Made by a program: the position numbers and the translations under genes. DNA of 64,000 nucleotides from Mansonella perstans (Eukaryota > Nematoda > Chromadorea > Rhabditida > Onchocercidae), in assembly GCA_037074765.1 (NCBI GenBank), contig JBAMDO010000134.1:62001-126000 (forward strand), in the 5' to 3' direction. The notes below the pieces were generated by a model. It saw only the letters and a list, made by a program, of their open reading frames with translations. It made no database searches and was not told the origin of the DNA. Positions 50,801 to 61,821 of this stretch are shown piece after piece. Numbering within the stretch: the stretch's first letter is position 1; each line of letters begins with the position of its first letter.

Positions 50801-53800
50801 GCTTCAAGAGAAAATATATTTTATAGCTCGCTGAATTGGTTTGTTCTGGATATCCATGCAAAAATAATCCTGGAATTCTTATCAATTTAAGGTTGCCAGG
50901 ATTATTCGACTTGAATTTGTGAAATTTCACTTTAAAATATTCTCATACTTTTTTCAGCTATTACAATGATTTATTTTCCAGCATTAATAATATTCCAGAA
51001 ACTTCGTTTCTTAGCTGAAGAAAACTTTACACAAAATTTCAAAAACAAGCGGCCAAATTGAAAATGTTAAAAATTTGAAAACTATTTCATCAAATAAGCC
51101 CAGAAGTCGATCAATGATTTTTTTTTTGCTTTCAATTGTTGTTTTCAATTGAAAACATGAAAAGTTTTTCTAGAGAGAAAATCACTGCGAAGCACTGAAG
51201 TGCAGTGAAATTTGAAGCTTGAAAACTTTCGCATAAGTAAGCACATGCTTCAAAACAAATGTTTAGTTTTGCTTTTTCAAAAATTTTCAAAAATATTATT
51301 CTGGAAGTTTCTGGAAAATTGCTTGTAATAATTGCTTTGAATATCAATTAAAAGTTTTTGAAATCAAAATTTCTCATTTGAACAATTTTATACTGCGCGA
51401 TTTGCAGAATGAATGTTAAAAAGGTTGTGTCAAGAGAGCACTAAGTGATATATACCGATTAGTGGTGACCTTCCACTTTGCAGTAATATCATTGCTCTCA
51501 ACTGATAATTGACACAGTATTAGTACTAATACTCTTCACTCTATGATTACTGCTCATTCTATGATTCTAGCTACCTAACAGTTCTTCTTCAAATCAAGAT
51601 TTCTGATGATTTTTCAACAAATTACCCTCTTTATGAACAGTTCGGATATTTTTAGATATTGTGTTTAAATTATTTCTAATTTGATGCAAAAGAATTTGAA
51701 ATTTCATTTTTTCGATGGAAGAAACAGAGAGCAATGAAAAAGGTTAAATGAAAAATTAATTTAATTAAAATATGTAATTTTAATTTGCAATGACTAAATT
51801 TGTTGCTCACTAAAAATTAGTATCGTCAGTTGTCGTCAATCTCTTGCCTTATCAGCCCCTAACCACTCAAATAATTCCATAATTAAATATAACCTGTCAA
51901 ATGCACGAGCTTTTCACTCTTTCTCTCTTTCTTTCCTTATCCATTTCATTTTCTCTATTGAAATTGCAAATAAAAAAAAAAAATTAAATAAATAAAGTTT
52001 TAAAATGTTCTGGTAAAATTATAAGACCAGAAATTGTTTTATATTTTCATTAATTTTATCCAATTTATTTTTTTAATTGATTTTTTCCTTTTTTAAATAA
52101 TTATAATTAATTTTGACCAATTCATCCATTTCTCAGTTGATAATAATTACAGTTGTTTGAAAAACAAAGAATTCTTACGATTATTGACCCATTTGCTTTT
52201 TGTTTTCTGGAATTTTTGTGGATTTCTTATCCTGTAATTTTACATTTTTGTCTTAAATCAATTCGAGCGATAAGTTTGACATGAATAAAAAAAAGTTTAA
52301 AATCATTCATTTCGGGAAATTTTATTTTCCACTAAACTGCAAAAAATTAATTTGCCCTTGGATGAATCGAAACCGGACTTTTCAAATCGGAATTTTCTTT
52401 TTTCATTTTATTACCACAAAGTATTGCAGAATTAATTAAATGTGTGTTTCGAAAAATCTAACGAATTTGCAAACATTTCATTTCGTCGCAAGTTTGAATT
52501 TTTAGCAAATATTTGATGCAGGAATATTCTTTCCAAATGAATTGAACCAAAAAACCATAGTTTATTAAATTTGTTAATTAAAAACCTTTCTCAATTTAAT
52601 TTTTAAAAAAATCAACTCCCACCATTGCTTATCTTATTATATAAGATAAGCTTGTAAAAGAAGTGTAAGAGGCCTGACCATAGTTTGAGATGCTTAAATT
52701 GGCCATATGTTGGCCACATCAATGTTGGCACATTACAGTTGACCAAAAGCACACAGATAGTGCAAATTTAGCATGATTAATCGGATATCAGAAATTTCTC
52801 GATCACTGATCTGGAACGGAATTGATGTGTTTTTTATGTTGTAGGTGCTGTGTTATGAAATATTAGCCGGTATCTGCTTGATACCTGATGGTCATCAAAA
52901 AGTGCTGCATGCAATAACGGAAGCTCGAATAATCCTTGGAGAAAGGACGAGATTTCAGCGATTAGTAGACGATATTTATCGAAATTACGGCAATGATCGT
53001 GAAACAGACCGAGTACGTACGGCTGCAATGAGCCTAATTAATGCACTGCTAAGCAACGGTCCAGCTGAGGTATATATTGATTTCGTTTTAACTTTAACCT
53101 TATCATAATTAGCTTATATTTTTAAAAGTGTAAAAATTATAAATTTTTTCTTTTCTATTCTTTTGTATAAATTTTTTCTTTTGTCATTTTTTCTTTTGTA
53201 TTCCTTCTTTCTCTCTGTCTCTCCTCTGTTTCACTCTTTCTCGCCTTTCATTTACTTTTCAACAAAGGAAAATTTTGGATGTTATGAAAAAGTCAAAGTA
53301 AACAAATAAATTTATTTAAAATCTTAGGAATATGTAATGAAAAAAAAAATTCGATATGATCCAAAAACTTATGGCAAAATGTCCGGTGTAAAATCCGGTA
53401 TAAAACCGGTTTGCATTACTCGTAATAAAAGCGTTCCAAAGGTTAATCGATATTATCCAAAAACTTATAGCAAAAAAAATGTATCCGGTCGGTTTGCATT
53501 TCTGATGAAACTGATTATCATATCATCATACGAATGAATGCCTATTCTGTATTCTGCTTGGTGCAAATCTTGCAAATATAAAATTCTCTTCAAGTATTGC
53601 GCTTAATTTTAAGTTTTTGATTTTTAGCTTAAATTAGAAATTTTTTCTTTAGCTTCATTTAAACTTCTTTTAATTAATTCTTGAAATTTAAATATTCAAT
53701 TCATTTGCAATACCAAACAGAAAGCATTTCAAGTGGAAATATCAATAAGATAATAACAAAAATATTTTATATATATATAAGAAAAAATATTGCGATTTGT

Positions 53801-56800
53801 TTTATCTGTTTTTGCAAGATTTATGAATTTAATAAGTTTGAATGAAACAGCTGCTTTCAGCTAAGACTAAATGCCGAAAATCAAAGATTGAAAGAAGCAC
53901 AACAAGCTATTTATCACTGCTACGCATTTTTGCAAAACATTCGATCAAAATGACTGATTGAATTTCTTTAAATCTGAGTAATTAATGAGTAAATAGTAAC
54001 AATTAAAATAATTTAATCACTGACAATATTTAAAATATCTCTCCGATTAATTTATTGCAATAAATAAAAAATATTTACTTTAGAGTGTGCTAAAAAAAAC
54101 ATTTTCTTTATTGTCCTTGCAAATTCATTTGTTAATTATCGTTCCCAAAAGAAAAAAACTATGCGACAGTCGAAATGTTGAATTTGTTTTGTTTGTTAAA
54201 TTAGAATTCCATAAGAAGCAAAAATTTTCGATTTGAAAATGATAAAAATTTACTTGCTGCTATTTGCAAAATGCAATTCAAAAGTTTTCTCATTGAAAAA
54301 TTTTAAAAGTGTAAAAAATAAAACGAAAGAAAATCGAAAACTCTTTTCTTTGATTTCAAAAAATTTTATAAAAAAATTTTTTTCGAAATTTTTTATCTTC
54401 TGTTTTCTGTGCTTTTGAAATAGTGTAATGAAAATTTTTTTGTCTTACAGAATTCATTGGAATTTCGCATGCATTTACGATTCGAATTATTAATGTTGGG
54501 TTTGCATAATATCGTTGAACAACTTCGTGTTACCTCATCGACCGTTCTGGATGATCACTTTGATCTGTTTGAAATGAGTCAACAAGAGGATGAGCAGCAT
54601 TGCATCAGGTGAAACAAACTTCTTCCTAATTTTAATAATAATGAAGTTAGCAATTCTCGGATTGTTCACTAACAAACTTAAATGTTCTCAATTTCTATGT
54701 TTCATTTAAAATATCTCATACATTTAATTCTAATTAAATTCTAATTTTAAACTAATTCTAATTCTTTTTCGAAACTGATTCTTTAACTAATTCTATTTTG
54801 ACTTATTCAGATTTTCCTGATTTTGATTTTTGTTCTTCTATTTGATTTTTTTTTACTTCATGATACGACAACAAACTTTAAATGACTGAAGATGAGAATT
54901 TCACAGTTTCAATCGATTCATACATCATTTTTATGGTAGAAATCAAAGTTATGACGTGAATTTTATTGCGTTATTGAAAAAAATCTCGAGAACTTTTGTT
55001 TAATGACAACTTTTGTTTGTTTGTTTTTTTTTTTGACAATTTTTTTTTCGCCCACAAGTCAAATTTCGAAAATCAAATGTTTCTGGAAAAATATCTAAAC
55101 AATTTTACTGATTGGAAAATTTTACAAAAAACTATTCAATAAATCAATTTTTTGTCTTTTTGATATCAGTCAGTTTTTGCAAGTATTTTTTACGCACCGA
55201 AAGAAATAAATAATAGTGATGATAAGCAAAGGTAACTACTGTTATAGTGAATATATCAATCCTAGCAGTCCAACTATCTTCGTCTTAATTTTTTGTATCA
55301 AAAAAGCAGCAATTAGAAAAATAATTATTATCGTAATTAAAAATAAATATTATTTTTAAATTTAATTTTAAGAAGTGATTCGGGAACATCAACACCAATC
55401 GATGTTGAAAATCCGGTTGATATTGTTGATATCATAGTGGAACGGTTGAGCAATACAATTGCAATGCCACATTTCATTTCAATTTTACAGCATCTTCTAC
55501 TTGTACCATTTGATCATAAGAATGTCCATATATGGCGGTAAGCTGTGAACAAAATTGTATTTTTCTTTAATTAATTAATTTTCATGCAAGAATTACATTG
55601 AAAAGATCAATTATATTATTTTTATTATTAATACTACTCTCATTTTGTTTCGAAAATGATAAATGACAAAATTAATGAAAAATGACAAATGACAAAAAAA
55701 TGACGAATTTTCAAAAAAATTTTCGTTTTTCGCTTTTTTACCAATTCAGATGCTATTTGCTTGATTGGTTGACGTTGATCAATTAGTTTGTTTTTGACTT
55801 TTAGCTTACTTGATGTCGTATTACAACAATTGGTATTGAAAGTGAAAATGGATGTTTCTGGTGATGTACGAGAACCTATTGTATGCATTGATATGAATAA
55901 AACTTTATCCAGGTATTTCGATGAAAACCTTTCAAGGAAATAATCTTGCATTATTTAATTAAATGAGTAAAGATTTAATAAATAATTTCCTACTCATTGA
56001 CAAAAGATATTCCTAGAATAAACTATTGTTATATTTAAATAAGGAATTATTTAAATCTAACTGAATAAATCAAAATTCATAAGAATGAAATAAAAATAAA
56101 ATTGTTTTAACAAATTTGAAAATTTTGTGAATGATCAATATGTGCCATAAAGAATTCAAATTTAGCAAAAACGAATGAGCACAAGGAATTCAAATTTAAA
56201 ATAATAAATGGCCTTAAGAAATTCAAATTAACATAATGAATGATCATAAGGAATTCAGATTTAACGTAATGAATGACCAATTTGCAGATTACATACACAA
56301 TATGAATATGATAATCTTGAAAGAATGTACAATGAATTGGAGGAAGAGTTGCGCAAAGAGCGATTGAATGCAATCGAACTGCAAAGTCGTCTGGCTGATT
56401 ACGATTTGCGCTCTATTTATTCCAGGTGCAGCAATTATTTAATTGTTATGCAAAAAGCAGGTATAAAAATTAAAATTATTGCTGAATATGAAAACCAATT
56501 GTTACAGTGTTTAATTTTCGATTCAATTTTTTTATAGAAGCCTAAGATATCATTCTTGAAAATATTTAAACATTACGCTTTCGAACTTGATTTAATTTCA
56601 AACATAAAACATTTTTCACCAATTTCTAATTTTAAAAAAAATTTTTTTAGTATTGTATCTAATACATACAATACTAAATACATATAATTATTACATATAA
56701 TATTAAATACATATAAATACATTTGATTACTTATAATTATTTTAAAAAAATAATTCTAAGAATTTTACATAATTAATTCAGTAAAAAATTCATTCTGTAT

Positions 56801-59800
56801 ATCTCAGAACTAGCGTCGATTCGACAGATTCGGCGCTTCCATCTGATCCACGTCAATCACCAAGTCTATCATCATCTTCGGTCCCAGCGACATGTCCACC
56901 AGCACTAATACCACCACCACCTCCACCACCACTACCACCACTATTATCACAGCTAAGCATCAATAATGATCGAATGGTAGCTGAAAAAATTGATAGGAAT
57001 GAAAATATAAAAAAGATACCGAAATCAAGATTGCAATTGAAAACACTTAATTGGATAGTGATACCCAAAGAGAGAATTGTTGGCACAATTTGGGAGAACA
57101 TTGATGAGGAAAAATTGTATCAACAGGTTAGAAAATTCCTGTTACAATAACTATTGCAGCTAATTTTCTGCCATCTTTGCTTTTGCCAGGTAAAGCTCAA
57201 AGAATGAGCAATGTGTCACTGAGTTTCTCAATGAATGACTGTCTCATACTGCTGCAAACGACATGAATGGTACTGCATGACGGCCATATCTGCGTAATTT
57301 ATAGAGTAGTTTTTAATACTTGAATGAAATTGAATAAAATTGTTTGCAGCTAGATTTGGAAGATTTCACACAAAATTTTTCAATTAGCAAAATATCAGCT
57401 GATGAAATGGAATCAATAAATGAAACGCTACGTCGACACTATCGTCCTGGAACACTCATTTCTGTCATTGAACCTCGTCGTGCACAGAATTGCACAATCA
57501 TGTTATCGAAACTTCGATTATCAAATAAACAAATTAAACATGCCATTTTATCGATGGATCAATATGGCGAATTACCGCGTGATATGATTGAACAGGTGTG
57601 ATGATTGAAGTTACCAACAATTTAATTGCATTTCTATAAAAACTTTTAAGCTTAATCATTTTTCAATCTATCAATTTATTACAATTGACAAATACCTTGT
57701 AAATATTTTCTAGTTCAATATTCCATTTGTAATTTTAAGCTTGACCTTTTCACCTTCCTCAGTCCTTAATTTAATTTGCTACAATAACAAAGGAACTTGA
57801 AAAAATTATAATAACTTATGTTTTTCAATTTATTACTTTTCCCATCAAAAAACTCATGTTTAAGATTTTTTGATTTTTAGTATTTAAGGTCTTATTTAAA
57901 GTCAGCCTAGGATTTCTTTTAGTAATTTTTAAATTTCAACCTAGATTTCCTTCAGTAATTTCTAAATTTCAACATCTAAGTTCTTTTGTAATTTGAAGTC
58001 TTTTTCGGATCTTGTACTTCAAATTAGTTGGACGAAATCTGAATAATTGAAAAATTTCATTGTTAGATGTTGAAATTTTTGCCGACCGAAAAAGAAATCA
58101 TGAAATTAAACGAAATTGTGGATAAATACAAAACTGCCAATGTATTATCAATAGCTGATCGGTTCTTTTATGAAATTAGCAAGTAAATTTTTTTCTTTCT
58201 TCTTTTTTTTCAAATAAATTTGTAAGTTATTTTGAAATTTCATGGTGTGAAAAAAGTTTGTAACACAAGTCAATGAGATTGCAAATACTTTGTTAAGTTA
58301 TTGGAAAATAAATTATTAAAATTTTTGAAATGTATTTTTTCAGTATCCCTCGACATGAACAACGACTACGCTGCTTGCATATCATTAGTACATATCGAGA
58401 ACGTCTTGATGACATTTCCAATAGCATTAAAAGTAAGTTATAAAAGATGTTTGTAAATACAATGGACAATTTAAAGGTCAAGTTATGAAAAGTTTTTTTT
58501 CTGAAAAATTTCTGAAAAAAAATTTAATTTTTTAAATTAATGGCATCTTTTTTCGTTCAGCAGTGACAAATGCTTCAACAGCTGTAGCAGGTAGCAAACG
58601 TCTAAGACAATTGCTGCGCATTATTCTAGCACTTGGGAACTTCCTGAATCGCGGGAAACGTAATGGAAATGCTTATGGTTAAAGTTTAATAAAGCTTTTT
58701 TTTAGATAGCATAAAAATTAAAATTAAAATTTGAAATGCATATTTCATTGATTGACTGAGAAAAAGACACAAAGCTGATTTGAACGATACTATTAATCGA
58801 TTAAGTAATGTTTTCAAATTTTGAATCGTTCTTTTATAATTTCAAATTGAAAGCAATTGTATCACATGATAGCTATTTTATAGGATTTACATTGGCTTCG
58901 TTACGACTGATCACAGAAGTACGAAATTCCTTGCGTTCTGATCGTAATTTATTGCATTATATTGTTGAGGAATCTGAAAACAAGAAATCAGACGTGTTAC
59001 GCCTAAAACGTGACCTGGAAAGTATTTATCAGGCTGCTAGACATAGGTTGTATTCGTTGATTTCTTTTGGAGCTTTGAAAAATTTTAAATTCTTGAAAAT
59101 GTTTTTCGTCATATCAAATGAGAAAAGAGCATTTTAAAGAATTGTCAAATGTTTTTAAATAATTTAATGAACTAATTTCTCAATGTCCTACCATCTATTG
59201 CAGTCGTAAAGAAATCGAACAAGAACTATGTGCATTACGTAAATCAATCGCAACTGTAACGCAAGCGTTACGTGATAGTGGAACAGAAAATGAACAGGAT
59301 ACATGGAATGACGATTGTAACAAGAGCAAGGATCGTTTTGCAGAAGTGCTAAAGAATTTCCTGAACTCTGCTGCAAATGATTTTGTACAAGTTGAAAAGC
59401 AGTACGGTGATATGGATAGCAAAGTAAATTAAATTTTGAAATGATTAAAATATCTCTGATAAATGTATCTTCTATTTTTCTCTCAACGCTAGGTGATTAT
59501 TTCGATACATAAACAGCCATTGTAGTCATTACTCTTTACATGACTCACATAAGTCAGTCAGTGGCGTATTCTTATGCCCACGTCAAATTGTTTTTGGAAA
59601 ATTTAACTTTTTTATAAATTCCCAAATTTAATCATAGAACGAGATAAATAGAGGCGAATTAAACATGTCATGAATTAGACCTTAAATTTTTCCATTATTT
59701 GGATCCATTAGATCTTATTTGGATCAACCATAATTTATTTTCAGTTCCGGATGTGTGCACGAATGTTTGCAGAAGAACCAAAAAACACTTCACCCGATGA

Positions 59801-60511
59801 TTTTTTTGGTATTCTCTCAAAATTTTTGACCGCACTGACTGAATGCCATCAACAGATTTGGGAGGAGCACGAGAACTTGGAGCGACTTAAAAAGCAAACA
59901 TTGGCACGATCAACAATGCCTAAAAAATGTAAGAGCGTTTTAGCTTGGCTTTTTTAAAAGAAGAAATTTTTTTTTCTTGAAAATTAATTAAAAATTAAGT
60001 TTGAAAATTAATTAGAGTCAATACTTCGAAGAAGACGTATTTCAATTGCTTCCAACGAAAAAATTCATTCAAAATATATTCAAAATAAATTTTCAAAATT
60101 TCAATTGAATTTGCTTGTTTTTTATGTACCACATGTAAAGACTAATTTTAAAGTTGGAAATTTTGAAATTTTTTAAAAATTTATTGCAAAAATTTTAAAA
60201 ATGACTTTTCTTATTTTTGTTGTTCATTGATTAATTTCAATAAATTCAGCTGTTGTACAGAGTGTATTGACTAAATTTTAAAGTTTTAAATTGCTAAATT
60301 TTTCTAAAACTTGTTGCAAATTTTTTTTTAAATGATTTTGCTTATTTTTGTGTGAATTTGCTTAATTGCAACAAATTCAACTATTGTAGCTCGACAACAA
60401 AATAATCGGAGCCGTGACTTCGACCAACTGGTTACAGCTTTACAAAGTGGTGAAATATTTTCCGAAGAACTGACACGTTTAAGGACATCGTTTCGTTCGC
60501 GGAAGAAATGA
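44815..60511 (+). CDS. daam-1: DAAM-family formin (GBD/FH3-FH1-FH2-DAD), about 1003 aa, 19 exons
   Basis: Diaphanous-related formin that nucleates and elongates linear actin filaments. Exons: 44815-45003, 45188-45283, 45528-45664, 45985-46120, 46353-46436, 52845-53069, 54451-54608, 55373-55537, 55805-55912, 56288-56425, 56808-57126, 57350-57595, 58067-58182, 58344-58432, 58561-58677, 58884-59046, 59204-59423, 59745-59928 and 60390-60511 (TGA), 3012 nt. GBD/FH3 is about residues 55-430 ([45 protein letters not shown]); a coiled coil follows near 440-470. FH1 (509-525) has one run of seven prolines. FH2 (551-930) has [19 protein letters not shown] and [19 protein letters not shown]. The C-terminal DAD ([15 protein letters not shown], then LTRLR and a basic end) indicates autoinhibition relieved by Rho-type GTPases. 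Motifs match DAAM rather than FRL or Dia. Start: ATG 44815 follows an acceptor by two bases; an upstream exon is possible. Confidence 0.92.
46742..46763. repeat. poly-A tract (22 A)
   Basis: Uninterrupted A run in intron 5 of the formin gene. No target-site duplication or element body recognised around it. Confidence 0.85.
48317..48411. repeat. minisatellite, about 21-bp unit, in formin intron
   Basis: Four to five units of the form actgtaattgattatcccttt, attgcaattgattataccctt, actgtaattaattatgccct and cactgtaattgattaac, with one diverged unit between. Confidence 0.75.
53349..53507. repeat. direct repeat in formin intron 6
   Basis: tcgatatgatccaaaaactt...tccggt (from 53349) recurs as tcgatattatccaaaaactt...tccggtcggtttgc (from 53447), about 98 bases apart; the phrase ccggtttgc/tcggtttgc also repeats. 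A 66-codon chance frame runs through it. Confidence 0.6.
56150..56282. repeat. minisatellite, 32-35 bp unit x4, in formin intron 9
   Basis: Four units each starting with aggaattcaaattta-like sequence and ending in aatgaatgatcata-like sequence. They lie directly before the acceptor of formin exon 10 (56287). Confidence 0.8.
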
Positions 60512-60644
60512 AAGTTTTTTTTAATTAAAAAAAAAATTTGATGAAATTTTTGCGGAATTTTTAATGAAGCTAAAAAGGCTTGTTTCGTCAGGTTTCAAAG
60601 TTGTTATCCAAAAAAAAACTTGTAAAGCTTCATTTTTGATTTTT

Positions 60645-60650
60645 AATAAA
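60645..60650 (+). terminator. poly(A) signal of the formin gene
   Basis: AATAAA about 135 bases after the TGA. Confidence 0.55.
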
Positions 60651-61417
60651 TGAACTATGAAGGAATGTAAATGAAAGTGTCAGTGTAATTGATACACTGA
60701 TACACAGTATATATTATGATGGAATTTGGTCACTTAAATTATTTGCTTCATCATGTTTATTCAGTGGGTCAATCAATGTACGAATGAGTAGCTTTAATTA
60801 CTTTTAGTTATTAATTATTTATAATAATCCTGTGCATGTAATTCTTTGTCTGTTTCTCTTGGGTGAGTTTTTTTCTGCAAGTGAAAAGAAATTAAATGAG
60901 TAAAATTGAATTTACCTATTGCAACTTTTGCATTGATTTAAAATTTCATACGATTGTTCGATGTTTGCAAAATGAGCTGAAATTATGGAAGATGCATTTA
61001 ACTTTGAAATAGTGCCTTATAACAGAAGTTTAGTAATTAATTTATACATTAAATAAACAAGAAAAAATTTAATAAAAAAATTTAAAAATAAAATCGATAA
61101 AATTATCATTGTGTTAAAATTATTTATATAATGAGTAGTTATTGATTTTAATAAATTAAAAATTGAAATATTTAGATGAATGATAAAAATGTATAAATTG
61201 TGTAATTGCTAGTTTTTTAATTATCACTATCATCAGAATAACTCGGCATATATATATATGTAAATGTACACTTTATGATTAATAATCATATGGTGATAAT
61301 CTCAGGTGGATTTTAATTGTAGTTAGCTAAAACAAAATTTCTATTGCTATTATCAACACGTTTTTCTGTTTTTTATTGATCCTTCTGTCTAATCTCTTCC
61401 ATTTAACCTGTCCTACA

Positions 61418-61564
61418 ATGGATGAAAACTTTTTTGTCAAACAATATCCATTCATATATGTAGGATTGGGGATAAATTTTTTTTGCATCACCATCATCTG
61501 TGTAATATCACATCAAAAATATAAAAATGAAAAAATTGCAGAGATGAAATGCTTGCATGCATAA
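61418..61564 (+). CDS. possible 48-aa membrane micropeptide
   Basis: ATG at 61418 (MDENFFVKQYPFIYVG) leads into one hydrophobic helix (INFFCITIICVIS) followed by a basic tail (HQKYKNEK) and TAA. The topology resembles single-pass micropeptides, but the frame is short, I recognise no family, and T-rich DNA yields hydrophobic frames by chance. Whether it is translated is unknown. Confidence 0.2.
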   Translation: MDENFFVKQYPFIYVGLGINFFCITIICVISHQKYKNEKIAEMKCLHA

Positions 61565-61758
61565 GTTCCGCAGGTCAAGTTTATTTTAATGTCAACAATT
61601 TTTTCAAAGGGCAAAGGTCAGCAGTATATGTCATCACTACATGTCAGGAAATACAAACGAAGAACAGAGTTCTAAACATGCCTTTCTTCATTTCTTGTTT
61701 GTTTTTTTTTTTCTGGAAGCGAAATTGAATGATATTTACAGCAGCAGCAGAATTCACT

Positions 61759-61821
61759 GAATACATTCTTCTCTAATACATTCTTCCTGAACACATTCTT
61801 CCAGAATATATTCTTCCAAGA
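61759..61821. repeat. minisatellite, 15-16 bp unit x4
   Basis: Units gaatacattcttctct, aatacattcttcctg, aacacattcttccag and aatatattcttccaag in tandem. Confidence 0.85.

Larger units (their letters stand above)
46437..52844 (+). other. 6.4 kb intron within the formin FH3 region
   Basis: Far longer than the other introns of the gene (0.1-1.4 kb). AT-rich, with a 22-base poly-A (46742-46763) and a 21-bp minisatellite (48317-48411). No exon, nested gene or transposase was recognised on either strand. Confidence 0.6.

Noticed and set aside
59188..59422. Two minus-strand open frames
   Set aside because: Antisense shadows of formin FH2 exon 17.
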